A stretch of DNA of 64,000 nt from Mucilaginibacter kameinonensis (GCF_003675385.1 NZ_RCWZ01000006.1:227180-291179); one strand, 5' to 3'; positions 50,158 to 59,025 are shown, numbered from the stretch's first letter. Notes: generated by a model from the sequence alone, not told the origin. Numbers and translations: made by a program.

Positions 50158-50352
50158 ATGTGCAAATTTTTAGATGTGCAGATTTCAGATGTGCAAATGT
50201 GATTATAAATGTGCGGATTTCAAATGTGCACATGTGCAAATGATTTGCGGATATTTTAGATTACGTTTTATTGTCTTGTAAAGGAGTTCATATCAGAGAT
50301 GTGCGCATCAAAAAATAATCTGCACATTTGCACATCTGAAATCTGCACATTT
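50158..50352. repeat. TGTGCA-type palindrome with a 23-base perfect arm
   Basis: A 23-base sequence at 50174-50196 (ATGTGCAGATTTCAGATG then TGCAA) is repeated in exact reverse at 50328-50350. The centre holds more TGTGCA units. It fills the gap between the arginase-family gene and the epimerase gene and ends 9 bases before the epimerase start. The same family lies at 4480-4600. Confidence 0.85.
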
Positions 50353-50358
50353 AAAGGA

Positions 50359-51327
50359 ATGATCTTAATAACAGGCGCAACCGGTTTTCTTGGGGCCGAA
50401 CTGGCTAAACTTTTGGTAATTACCACCGGCCAACGGATCCGCTGCACTAAAAGGGCGAGCTCAACCGTGCCCAAATTGCTGTTGCCTTACCAGGAAAATA
50501 TTGATTGGGTTGATGCCGATATGATGGATATTTTTGCACTGGGCGAAGCGCTTGATGGCATTACGCAGGTTTATCATTGTGCTGCCTGGGTATCATTAAA
50601 ACAGGCTGATAAAGAGCCGATGATCAGCACCAATGTTACCGGAACCGCCAACCTGGTTAACCTTTGCATTGAGCATGGCATAAGGTTGGTACACGTAAGT
50701 TCGGTAGCTGCTGTTGGCACTGCCAAACCCGGCGAACTGATCACCGAAAATCATCACCTGGAGCAATCAACAGAGAATGACGGCTATGCTATATCCAAAT
50801 TGGAAAGTGAGATGGAAGTTTGGCGAGGTATTGCTGAGGGCTTGGACGCTGTTATTGTTAATCCATCTATTATTATAGGAGCAAGCGCCGGTACTCAGGG
50901 GAGCGGCGCATTATTCAACACCGTACGCAAAGGGCTAAAATTTTATACCTCAGGCACCATCGGTTTTGTTGATGTTGAGGATGTTGCCAAAAGCATGGTT
51001 GGATTAATGAATAGCGGCATCTCGGCCGAACGCTATATTATTAGTGCCGAAAATCGTGATTATAAAGGGATGGTTACCGAGATAGCTGACGGCTTTGGTA
51101 TCAAGCCGCCGGCTATATATGCAAAACCCTGGATGATGGAACTGGTCTGGCGCTTGGCGGCTGTTGGAGCTGCTTTAACAGGTGGTGTTCCTGCTATAGA
51201 TAAAACATCGGCTCAAACGGCTTCGTTAACCCGCGAGTTTGATAATTCAAAAATTAAGAAAGCCATAGGTTTTGAATTTAAACCCATCAGCAATACGGTT
51301 AAGGAAATTTGTGAGGCGTTAAAATAG
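50359..51327 (+). CDS. NAD-dependent epimerase/dehydratase-family protein
   Basis: The start at 50359 gives MILITGATGFLGAELAKLL, the usual beginning of an extended SDR; an upstream frame of 20 codons lies inside the repeat. The product is 322 residues: Rossmann motif GATGFLG, VYHCAAWVSLKQADKEPMISTNVTGTANLVNLCIEHG, VHVSSVAAVG, and YAISKLESEMEVWRGIAEGLDAVIVNPSIIIG (YxxxK). It resembles dihydroflavonol-4-reductase-like or sugar epimerase-like proteins; the substrate is unknown. It is transcribed toward the 51345 repeat. Confidence 0.88.
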   Translation: MILITGATGFLGAELAKLLVITTGQRIRCTKRASSTVPKLLLPYQENIDWVDADMMDIFALGEALDGITQVYHCAAWVSLKQADKEPMISTNVTGTANLVNLCIEHGIRLVHVSSVAAVGTAKPGELITENHHLEQSTENDGYAISKLESEMEVWRGIAEGLDAVIVNPSIIIGASAGTQGSGALFNTVRKGLKFYTSGTIGFVDVEDVAKSMVGLMNSGISAERYIISAENRDYKGMVTEIADGFGIKPPAIYAKPWMMELVWRLAAVGAALTGGVPAIDKTSAQTASLTREFDNSKIKKAIGFEFKPISNTVKEICEALK

Positions 51328-51344
51328 TCTGTATTAACGGTTGA

Positions 51345-51496
51345 CAGGAGGCACCTACGGAGCCTGCTGTTTGGATTTTTTTTCTATAAACACGATACTC
51401 CTACGGAGTTTTGAGAAATAATATTGACACTCCGTAGGAGTATCGTGTTTATAGTTTAGATTACAAAATCAAGTCAGACTCCGCAGGTGTCTCCTG
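51345..51496. repeat. Nested palindromes of two families
   Basis: Outer arms (51345-51366 and 51475-51496) match in reverse with three mismatches over 22 bases (CAGGAGGCACCTACGGAGCC-type). Inner arms (51384-51409 and 51429-51454) match in perfect reverse over 26 bases (CTATAAACACGATACTCC-type). The 19-base centre is unique. No gene is inside. Confidence 0.85.
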
Positions 51497-51605
51497 ATAT
51501 TAAAGCGATTTTTCCTATTTTAATAAAGAATAGTAGGATATCTAAATTTAAACTACAAACTCTCTATACTTCCTCAGCAAATTTTTTTGCACCTTTGCAC
51601 GCAAG

Positions 51606-52895
51606 ATGGAGCAGTACTTTATTATTGATTTCGACAGTACCTTTACACAGGTTGAGGCCCTTGACGAACTGGCCCGTATATCTCTCAAAAATCGCCCCGA
51701 CCGCGAGGATATCTACAAACAGATTGAAGATTTAACCAATGCCTCGATGGAAGGTAAGTTATCCTTTACCGAAAGTTTAGAGCGCAGGGTGAAATTGCTT
51801 AACGCCAATCGCGATCATTTAAAGCAGCTGATCAGCCACCTTAAAAAGAAGGTTTCTACTTCGTTTTCTCGTAATACCATCTTCTTTAAAAACCACCAGG
51901 ACGAGGTTTTGATTGTATCCGGCGGGTTTAAAGAGTTTATTACCCCGGTAGTTACCGAGTATCATATTAAAAAAGAAAACATCTACGCCAACACGTTTGA
52001 GTTTGACGAAGAAGGTAATATCATAGGTTATGACCGTGAAAATCCGCTTTCGCAGGAAGGTGGTAAAGTAAAGCTGTTGAAAGAGCTGCAATTGCCCGGC
52101 GATATCTACGGCATTGGTGATGGTTATTCTGATTTCCAGTTAAAGGAATCAGGCATGATCAAAAAGTTCTTCGCTTTTACTGAAAACATCGAACGTAAAT
52201 CAGTAGCCGAAAAAGCCGACCATGTTACTCCAAGCTTTGACGAATTCCTTTACCTTAATAAACTGCCACGTGCTATTTCGTACCCTAAAAACCGCATTAA
52301 ATGTTTGGTTGTAGGTAATGTTGATGAAGATGCTTTAGACCAGCTTAAAAAGGAAGGCTACAACATGCGCCACCGCGAAAGTGTTGAAGAAAAATACCTT
52401 GAAGAAGCCGGTGTATTGTTTTGCGATGAAGAACATCAGCCAAGTGCCGAGCAGGTTCAAAATGCAGGTAGGTTAAAAGTGATCGGTGTGTTCGGTAAAT
52501 GCAACCGTAAACTGGCCGATGCCGCTGCCGAGAGTGGGATCATCATATTTGACGATCCAAGGCATAACCCGCACAGCAACGATTTTCTACCAAAAAGGGT
52601 AATGGCTTTCATGAACGAGGGTAAAACGCATACCAGTTGCAATTTTCCTGATCTGCAGCCACCGCGTGTTAACAATGCCCACCGTTTAATTCACATCCAT
52701 AAAAACGTACCTGGTATCCTGGCTAAGATCAACGACGTTTTTGCCCGCCATAATATTAATATTGTGGGCGAATTTTTGGTTACTAACCCCCAGATAGGTT
52801 ATGTAATTACCGACGTTAATACAGGCTATGATACCGAAGTGTTGAATGAGTTAAAAGCGATTGAACATACCATTAAGTTCAGGCTTTTATATTAA
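51606..52895 (+). CDS. serB: Phosphoserine phosphatase fused to SerA-type C-terminal and ACT domains
   Basis: A 429-residue fusion. N-terminal HAD phosphatase (about 1-205): DFDSTFTQVEALDEL (the catalytic Asp pair), VLIVSGGFKEFITP (second motif) and GIGDGYSDFQL. A segment at about 233-345 resembles the substrate-binding half of D-3-phosphoglycerate dehydrogenase (NRIKCLVVGNVDEDALDQLKKEGYNM, RLKVIGVFGKCNRKLADAAAESGI) but has no NAD-binding part. Residues about 345-429 (FPDLQPPRVNNAHRLIHIHKNVPGILAKINDVFARHNINIVGEFLVTN...) are a SerA-type ACT domain. So it dephosphorylates phosphoserine and may be regulated by serine. It overlaps the convergent usp gene by 4 bases. Confidence 0.9.
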   Translation: MEQYFIIDFDSTFTQVEALDELARISLKNRPDREDIYKQIEDLTNASMEGKLSFTESLERRVKLLNANRDHLKQLISHLKKKVSTSFSRNTIFFKNHQDEVLIVSGGFKEFITPVVTEYHIKKENIYANTFEFDEEGNIIGYDRENPLSQEGGKVKLLKELQLPGDIYGIGDGYSDFQLKESGMIKKFFAFTENIERKSVAEKADHVTPSFDEFLYLNKLPRAISYPKNRIKCLVVGNVDEDALDQLKKEGYNMRHRESVEEKYLEEAGVLFCDEEHQPSAEQVQNAGRLKVIGVFGKCNRKLADAAAESGIIIFDDPRHNPHSNDFLPKRVMAFMNEGKTHTSCNFPDLQPPRVNNAHRLIHIHKNVPGILAKINDVFARHNINIVGEFLVTNPQIGYVITDVNTGYDTEVLNELKAIEHTIKFRLLY

Positions 52896-53371
52896 TCTTT
52901 GGCTTCAATATAAGGTATAACCATTACGGGGATCAATGATTTATTGATTACCTGTTCAGCAACGTTGCCTAAAAAGAATTTATCGATCCCGGTACGGCGG
53001 TGCGTGCCTAAAACTATCAGGTCGGCATTAAATTCCTGGCTGCATTCAATAATGCCTTCGGCTGTTGAACCGTATTCGGTGAAGTGAACTATTTCCAATC
53101 CTTCGCCCCACTCTTTCGACGCATGGTTTAGCAACGCAGCTGATCGTTCGGCTTGTATGGTTGCTAATTCTACGTCGGGCAGGCTTAAATTAGGATCAAA
53201 AGGCGTACCGAGCAGGCCATCCTGGGTGTCAACAGGCATTACAATGGGTTCAACTATATGTACCAGACCAACCTCGGCGCCGTAGGTATGTGCTATGTCA
53301 AAACCGTAGGCTGCTGCATGACGTGAGAATTCGCTTTCATCAATGCCGATGAGTATCTTCCTGATCTTCAT
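52892..53371 (-). CDS. Universal stress protein (UspA family)
   Basis: The start at 53371 (MKIRKILIGIDESEFSRHAAAYGFD) is used; an upstream ATG adds 11 residues. The 159-residue protein is a single Usp domain: ILIGIDESEFS (nucleotide-binding start), EVGLVHIVEPIVMPV, and ADLIVLGTHRRTGIDKFFLGNVAEQVINKSLIPVMVIP. It carries the ATP-binding motif G-x2-R-x3-GxxxFxxGxxAE (GTHRRTGIDKFFLGNVAE), so it probably binds ATP. Its stop overlaps the serB fusion stop (4 bases, tail-to-tail). Divergent from kynA. Confidence 0.93.
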   Translation of the reverse strand: MKIRKILIGIDESEFSRHAAAYGFDIAHTYGAEVGLVHIVEPIVMPVDTQDGLLGTPFDPNLSLPDVELATIQAERSAALLNHASKEWGEGLEIVHFTEYGSTAEGIIECSQEFNADLIVLGTHRRTGIDKFFLGNVAEQVINKSLIPVMVIPYIEAKD

Positions 53372-53441
53372 AATAATATTATAAGGTTTGTATCCATATA
53401 ACAACCTAATACAGATATGTTTTAGCCGGATACTATTTTAT

Positions 53442-53449
53442 TACCTTTG
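53442..53449 (+). promoter_or_regulatory. -7 promoter element of kynA, implying a leaderless transcript
   Basis: TACCTTTG is an exact TAnnTTTG match only 4 bases before the kynA ATG (53454), with TTTT at 53420-53423 as a possible -33 (18-base spacer). The start of transcription would be at or next to the A of the start codon. Confidence 0.6.
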
Positions 53450-53453
53450 AAGC

Positions 53454-54407
53454 ATGCATTTTTCACCCGAAATTGAAGACCGCTTAAACCGCCTGCAGGA
53501 AAAATATGAAGCCATGGGCCAGGATATGAATTCATATCTCGATGGTTTACTTTATGCCGATTTTTTAACCTACTGGGATTACATCCACCTGGATACCCTG
53601 CTTAGTTTACAAAATCCTAAAACCCCATTTCCCGACGAGGAAATTTTTATTATTTATCATCAGATCACGGAGCTGTATTTTAAACTTGCCCTGCATGAGT
53701 GCAGACAAATAGCCGAAGTCAGCCCCCTGACCGCCGAGTTTTTTACGGCGCGGTTAAAAAGGATCAACCGGTATTTTGGTGCGTTAACCCATTCGTTCGA
53801 AATTATGGTTGATGGGATGGAGAAAGAGCAGTTCCTGAAATTCAGGATGTCATTACTGCCTGCGAGTGGTTTTCAGTCGGGGCAGTACCGCATGATTGAG
53901 ATCTACGCGACCGATTTTATAAACCTGGTGGCAAAAGATAAACGTGAAGAACTACAGCTCGCGACTATCGAAGAGCAATTTGAGTACCTGTACTGGAAGT
54001 TTGGAGCTACCGAACTATCTACCGGAAAAAAAACATTGACACTTAAACAGTTCGAAAAAAAATATTCAAAAACTTTTATTGAGCTGGGGAAAGCGGCTGT
54101 TTCGCATAATTTTAATACGCTGGCCAAGCAGTTTGAAGCATCCTCAGAACTTACCCCCGAGCTACGGACCGAATTGCGCCAATTGGATATCAACGTAAAT
54201 GTGAACTGGCCATTGTCGCATTATAAATCGGCGGTGCGTTACCTTAACCGCGAACCGGAAGATATTAAGGCAACCGGCGGCACCAACTGGCAAAAATACC
54301 TGCCCCCGCGTTTTCAGAAACGGATCTTTTATCCCTGGGTGTGGAGCGAAGAGGAAAAAGATAACTGGGGCAAAGCCTGGGTTGATGATGTGCTGAGTGG
54401 CATTTGA
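53454..54407 (+). CDS. kynA: Tryptophan 2,3-dioxygenase
   Basis: A 317-residue heme enzyme that opens the indole ring of tryptophan as the first step of the kynurenine pathway. Typical motifs: TYWDYIHLDTLLSLQNPKT, EIFIIYHQITELYFKLALHECRQI, LPASGFQSGQYRMIE and the C-terminal ATGGTNWQKYLPP. It matches the Bacteroidota form of TDO. Downstream kynurenine genes are not in this window; a branched-chain aminotransferase follows after 129 bases. The -7 element nearly touches the start codon. Confidence 0.9.
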   Translation: MHFSPEIEDRLNRLQEKYEAMGQDMNSYLDGLLYADFLTYWDYIHLDTLLSLQNPKTPFPDEEIFIIYHQITELYFKLALHECRQIAEVSPLTAEFFTARLKRINRYFGALTHSFEIMVDGMEKEQFLKFRMSLLPASGFQSGQYRMIEIYATDFINLVAKDKREELQLATIEEQFEYLYWKFGATELSTGKKTLTLKQFEKKYSKTFIELGKAAVSHNFNTLAKQFEASSELTPELRTELRQLDINVNVNWPLSHYKSAVRYLNREPEDIKATGGTNWQKYLPPRFQKRIFYPWVWSEEEKDNWGKAWVDDVLSGI

Positions 54408-54536
54408 GCTTTGCGATCATATTGTCAAAATGATATTTTTATGTGTGATAATCACCAATTACACGCTTAATTTTTTGGCATAGGCCATAAAAATGCCTAA
54501 CTTGCCATTTTCTATAATTTATTAATTTATAATGCC

Positions 54537-55607
54537 ATGACCGAGACATTGGACATCAAGATCAGCAGGACAACTGCTTCCCGTTTGCAGCAAACGGACT
54601 TCGACAACTTACCTTTTGGAAAAACTTTTTCTGACCACATGTTTGTGGCCGATTACGCGGACGGTGAATGGAAAAATCTCTCGGTCATTCCCTACGGCGA
54701 AATTGGTCTAAGCCCTGCAATTTCAGCACTTCATTACGGACAAGCGTTTTTTGAAGGCCTGAAAGCCTATAAACATGCCGATGGAAAAATTACTGTTTTC
54801 CGTCCGGATAAAAATGCTATCCGTTTTAACAAATCGGCCGAGCGCCTTTGTATGCCAACTTTGCCTGAGGAAATCTTTTTGCAAAGTATAGCTACCCTGG
54901 TTGATCTTGACCGCGACTGGGTGCCTTCACAGCCAAACCATGCTTTATATATACGCCCGTTCATGTTCGCTACCGATCCGTATTTGGGTGTGACTCCATC
55001 TTCAACTTATAAATATATGGTATTGGTTGGCCCGGTTGGTCCGTACTTTTCAAAACCATTGCGTGTTAAAATCGAAACACACTATACCCGCGCTGCTGAA
55101 GGTGGTATGGGCTATGCTAAAGCTGCCGGTAACTACGGAAGCTCTATGCTGCCTGCCCGTAAAGCAACCGAAGAAGGTTTTGATCAATTGATCTGGACTG
55201 ACGCTAAAGAGCACAAGTTTATTGAAGAAATGGGCGCGGCTAACGCTATGTTCCTGTTAGATGGTAAACTGATCACTGCCGAAGCTAAAGACACTATTTT
55301 GGATGGCGTAACTCGCGACACCGTTATTGCCTTAGCTAAAGAATGGGGTATCCCGGTTGAAGAACGCAAAATTTCTGTAGCTGAAATTGTTGAAGGTGCA
55401 AAAAATGGTAAGTTAACTGATGCCTTTGGCGCCGGTACCGCCGCTACCATTGCCCCTGTTGCCTCAATCAGCTATGAAGGTCAGGAATACTTCCTGAGCG
55501 ATCCAAAAACCCGCGAGTTTTCGAACAAGGTATTTAATACGCTTGATGCTATTAAATATGGTACCGCTCCTGATACCCACGGTTGGAACTATTTGGTTAG
55601 TGAATAA
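54537..55607 (+). CDS. ilvE: Branched-chain amino acid aminotransferase
   Basis: A 356-residue PLP enzyme that makes or degrades Val, Leu and Ile. The catalytic Lys is K195 in GYAKAAGNYGSSMLPARKA; other family motifs are LHYGQAFFEGLKAYK, LYIRPFMFATDPYLGV, IWTDAKEHKFIEEMGAANAMFLLDG and FGAGTAATIAPVASISYEGQEYFL. The length and pattern fit the fold-type IV large-subfamily form (human BCAT-like). Clear terminator after it. Gene context suggests an amino-acid metabolism cluster with kynA and the serB fusion. Confidence 0.96.
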   Translation: MTETLDIKISRTTASRLQQTDFDNLPFGKTFSDHMFVADYADGEWKNLSVIPYGEIGLSPAISALHYGQAFFEGLKAYKHADGKITVFRPDKNAIRFNKSAERLCMPTLPEEIFLQSIATLVDLDRDWVPSQPNHALYIRPFMFATDPYLGVTPSSTYKYMVLVGPVGPYFSKPLRVKIETHYTRAAEGGMGYAKAAGNYGSSMLPARKATEEGFDQLIWTDAKEHKFIEEMGAANAMFLLDGKLITAEAKDTILDGVTRDTVIALAKEWGIPVEERKISVAEIVEGAKNGKLTDAFGAGTAATIAPVASISYEGQEYFLSDPKTREFSNKVFNTLDAIKYGTAPDTHGWNYLVSE

Positions 55608-55623
55608 TTACAGCAAACATAAA

Positions 55624-55660
55624 ACACAAAACGCCCCGGATTTTCCGGGGCGTTTTGTGT
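55624..55660. terminator. Intrinsic terminator of ilvE
   Basis: ACACAAAACGCCCCGG-attt-tCCGGGGCGTTTTGTGT, an almost perfect 16-base stem with T-rich tail. Confidence 0.9.
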
Positions 55661-55687
55661 TTATATACGATTTCAGGCTACAATTTC

Positions 55688-55720
55688 AGACTTACGAAGT
55701 TTTCGAAACTTCGTAAGTCT
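55688..55720. repeat. 33-base perfect palindrome (AGACTTACGAAGTTT)
   Basis: AGACTTACGAAGTTT - tcg - AAACTTCGTAAGTCT, a perfect 15-base stem with a 3-base loop, between the ilvE terminator and the SDR gene. I know this repeat type from other genomes of the phylum. Confidence 0.8.
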
Positions 55721-55725
55721 TTCGC

Positions 55726-56472
55726 CTAAAATCCTATCGAATTTCCTCCGTCAACCTGCAAAATAACTCCAGTCACATATTTGGCGCTATCGGTAGCTAA
55801 GTAATAAACAGCTTCGGCTACATCGGCTGGTTCGCCTAATTTGCCCATAGGAGTGCGGTTCATTACTTTTTGCATGCGGGCGGGATCGTTATTTAACGCC
55901 TTGGCCGACATATCGGTAGCAATAAAACCCGGGGCAATACAATTAACCCGGATGCCTTGTGGTGAAAGCTCGGTAGCCATAGCCCGGGTCATCCCTTCAA
56001 TAGCGGTTTTTGAAGCGCTGTAGGCGATAACATAGGGGATGCCATATTGCGCCGCCATCGAACTGATATTAACAATACTCCCACTGCCGGCCTTTAACAT
56101 GCTTTTTATTACTTCGCGGCTTATTGCAAACACCGATATGAGGTTGGTTTGGATCACTTTTGAAAATTCTTCATCTGTTACTTCGGCGAAAGCTTTTTTA
56201 TGATTGATACCGGCATTGTTAACCAGGATGTTGGGTATGCCATATTCAGCTTCAATTTCGGCAACCAATTGCGGAATACCGGATGTATCACTCAAATCAT
56301 ATTGCCTGTAGTGACAGAGTTCGCCGAATTGTTTCACCGTCGAGGCCAGTTTTGCCTCATCCCGGCCGATAATTATAGTCTTGATGCCTTGTTCGGTAAA
56401 TTTTTTGGTGATAGCCAGCCCAAGGCCCGACGCGCCTCCTGTAACAATGGCAAGTTTTGTTTTTGAGTTCAT
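55726..56472 (-). CDS. SDR-family oxidoreductase (FabG-like)
   Basis: A 248-residue classical SDR: TGGASGLGLAITKKF (NADP-binding), ILVNNAGINHKKAFAEV, GSIVNISSMAAQYGIPYVIAYSASKTAIEGMTRAMA (Ser, Tyr, Lys triad), and ELSPQGIRVNCIAPGFIATDM. The C-terminal ILQVDGGNSIGF is typical. It could reduce a sugar or keto acid; since it is divergent from an alpha-glucuronidase operon, a uronate or sugar acid step is possible but only inferred. No regulator is beside it. Confidence 0.92.
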   Translation of the reverse strand: MNSKTKLAIVTGGASGLGLAITKKFTEQGIKTIIIGRDEAKLASTVKQFGELCHYRQYDLSDTSGIPQLVAEIEAEYGIPNILVNNAGINHKKAFAEVTDEEFSKVIQTNLISVFAISREVIKSMLKAGSGSIVNISSMAAQYGIPYVIAYSASKTAIEGMTRAMATELSPQGIRVNCIAPGFIATDMSAKALNNDPARMQKVMNRTPMGKLGEPADVAEAVYYLATDSAKYVTGVILQVDGGNSIGF

Positions 56473-56700
56473 GTTTTTTAATGATGTTTTCAGGGTCGAT
56501 TCATTTATCCCTTCGGCTTCGATAAGCGTAAGCTTTAAGTTTATTAGGTGGCTAAATGTAGAAAATATTACTTATTAACCCGGTTGTAAATAATTGATTA
56601 ATCAATGTTTTATAGCTTAATATTTATCAATGGTCGCCCGGAATAGTCAACGAATTATCACCCGGTAACTGTTGTTTATGTTGACAATGATTTTTATATT

Positions 56701-56712
56701 GCAATCGATTGC
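56701..56712 (+). promoter_or_regulatory. Candidate LacI-family operator upstream of the GH67-GH43 operon
   Basis: GCAATCGATTGC is a perfect 12-base palindrome 133 bases before the GH67 gene. The rest of the 372-base SDR-GH67 spacer is AT-rich and holds another perfect palindrome, ATTGATTAATCAAT at 56593-56606, but no gene. Confidence 0.55.
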
Positions 56713-56844
56713 GGTCGAGATTGCTTTTTATAAACCAAACAAAGCAAAGTAGAATATTTTTCTGTTTTGCGCGTGTATTTCATCAGATTATAATGCGTTT
56801 GCTATAAATTATATTCATGCTTATAAAGTTGAATTAACAATGTC

Positions 56845-59025
56845 ATGGGTAAATATTCATTAAAGTACTTGTGCGTGCTGATGTTGCTTTTGCTCAAAAC
56901 GGGCAGCAGTGCTTTTGCTGATAATGGCTATAAACTATGGCTTGAATATAATAAGGTAGGTAACCCTCAACTGGCAGTAGCTTACAGGCAGCAATTGAGC
57001 TACGTGATCTTCCCCGCTGCATCTGACCGGCTGAAAGCGGCAAAATCTGAGCTGTTAACCGGACTGGATGAAATGTTGACATTGAAACCTGTCGATGCAA
57101 AAAGCATCATCAACGGGCAAACTATCATAATAGGTACACCACAATTATTAAAATCTTTTTCGATAGCCGTTCCGGATAGTATCGGCGGTGAAGGATATCT
57201 GATCAAAACAACACTTATCGGCCAAAAGAAATGTATCCTCATTGCTGCTAACTCAGATGTTGGGGTTATTTACGGCGTTTTCAACTTTTTGAAACTTATC
57301 CAGATAAATCAATCGATAAGCAAACTGAATATTTCAGACCATCCTCGTATGATGTACCGGGTATTGGATCATTGGGATAACCTGAACCGTACCGTAGAGC
57401 GGGGATACGCCGGTTCATCCATCTGGAACTGGCATAAATTACCTGGCGTAATTGATCAACGGTATATTGATTATGCACGAGCCAATGCTTCGGTAGGTAT
57501 CAATGGTTCCGTAGTTAATAATGTAAATGCCGATGCGCTGATCCTTTCGCCTCAATATTTATTGAAGGTACAGGCGTTGGCCAATGTTTTCAGAACATAT
57601 GGTATCAAAATCTACCTGTCGGTTAAATTTAGTAGTCCGGTAGAGCTGGGTGGTTTGAAAACTGCCGATCCACTTGATCCTGCTGTGAAAAAATGGTGGA
57701 CAGATAAGGCCGATGAGATCTATAGCTACATTCCTGATTTTGGCGGTTTTTTGGTGAAGGCCAACTCCGAAGGCCAGCCCGGCCCGCAAAGCTACGGCCG
57801 CACTCATGCTGATGGCGCCAATATGCTGGCCGACGCCCTTGCACCTCATCATGGTATAGTGATGTGGCGGGCTTTTGTCTATGACAATAAAGTTCCGGAC
57901 GACCGCTTCAAGCAGGCCTATAATGAATTTAAACCACTGGATGGTAAGTTTAAGGATAACGTGATAGTGCAGGTTAAAAACGGGCCAATAGATTTTCAGC
58001 CGCGGGAACCTTTTCATCCTTTATTTGGTGCGATGCCTAATACCCCGCTCATGATGGAATTTCAGTTAACACAGGAATATCTCGGTTTTTCAACACACCT
58101 GGTTTATGAGGCGCCGCTATTTGCCGAATGTCTGCAATCAGATACCTATACGCGTGGCAAAGGATCAACCGTTGCGCGGATAATCAGAGGCGATTTCAAC
58201 AAAAAACTAATCACCGGGATGGCAGGCGTGGCCAATATTGGCGCTGATTTAAACTGGTGCGGCCATCCGTTCGCGCAAGCTAACTGGTATGCCTTCGGTA
58301 GGACGGCCTGGAACTCGGATCAATCTCCGGCTGTGATTGCTGATGATTGGCTTCGGATGACTTTTACCGATGATGAAAACTTTGTATCACCAGTGAAAAA
58401 GTTCATGCTACAATCAAGGGAGAATACAGTGAATTATATGGCCCCGTTGGGTTTGCACCATATCATGGGCGTATCAACACATTATGGTCCAGGCCCATGG
58501 GTTGATAATGCCGGCAGGCCGGATTGGAACGCAACTTATTATCATAAGGCCGATTCGGCGGGGATTGGTTTTGATCGTACCGCTACAGGTAGCAATGCTT
58601 TAACGCAATATGCCCCTGAAGTTAAAGCGCGTTGGGAAAGCCTGCAAACCTGTCCGGACGAATACCTGCTCTGGTTTCACCATTTAAGCTGGACCTACAA
58701 AATGTCTTCGGGCAGATCATTATGGGATGAGTTGGTTTACCACTATTATGCCGGAGCTGAATCCGTTAAACAAATGAGTCGCACATGGGAAAAAATGGAG
58801 GGTAAGATAGATGCCGAACGTTTTAGTGAAGTAAAACAACTGATGCAGGTGCAGCTGAACGAGGCAATAACCTGGCGCGATGCCTGTGTTTTATATTTTC
58901 AAACGTTTTCAAAAATGCCAATCGAGACAACATATCCAAAGTCGCAACACCCGCTTGATTATTACAGGAACACGAAATTTTACTATGTACCGGGTATCGG
59001 CGGCAACAATTATATGACCAATTAA
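56845..59025 (+). CDS. Alpha-glucuronidase (GH67)
   Basis: Removes 4-O-methylglucuronic acid side groups from xylan fragments. The 726-residue protein has a signal peptide (SSAFADNG). Family motifs: WNWHKLPGVIDQRYIDYARANASVGINGSVVNNVNAD, DFGGFLVKANSEGQPGPQSYGRTHADGANMLADAL and MMEFQLTQEYLG. The catalytic residues by homology with Cellvibrio GlcA67A are E309 (acid, in NSEGQPGP), D383 (in GPIDFQPREP) and E411 (in TQEYLG): the spacing between D and E (28) matches. It is co-transcribed with the GH43 gene 23 bases downstream. Confidence 0.95.
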   Translation: MGKYSLKYLCVLMLLLLKTGSSAFADNGYKLWLEYNKVGNPQLAVAYRQQLSYVIFPAASDRLKAAKSELLTGLDEMLTLKPVDAKSIINGQTIIIGTPQLLKSFSIAVPDSIGGEGYLIKTTLIGQKKCILIAANSDVGVIYGVFNFLKLIQINQSISKLNISDHPRMMYRVLDHWDNLNRTVERGYAGSSIWNWHKLPGVIDQRYIDYARANASVGINGSVVNNVNADALILSPQYLLKVQALANVFRTYGIKIYLSVKFSSPVELGGLKTADPLDPAVKKWWTDKADEIYSYIPDFGGFLVKANSEGQPGPQSYGRTHADGANMLADALAPHHGIVMWRAFVYDNKVPDDRFKQAYNEFKPLDGKFKDNVIVQVKNGPIDFQPREPFHPLFGAMPNTPLMMEFQLTQEYLGFSTHLVYEAPLFAECLQSDTYTRGKGSTVARIIRGDFNKKLITGMAGVANIGADLNWCGHPFAQANWYAFGRTAWNSDQSPAVIADDWLRMTFTDDENFVSPVKKFMLQSRENTVNYMAPLGLHHIMGVSTHYGPGPWVDNAGRPDWNATYYHKADSAGIGFDRTATGSNALTQYAPEVKARWESLQTCPDEYLLWFHHLSWTYKMSSGRSLWDELVYHYYAGAESVKQMSRTWEKMEGKIDAERFSEVKQLMQVQLNEAITWRDACVLYFQTFSKMPIETTYPKSQHPLDYYRNTKFYYVPGIGGNNYMTN

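Noticed and set aside
56473..56844. Small gene in the SDR-GH67 gap
   Set aside because: Only short AT-rich frames occur; the region looks regulatory.
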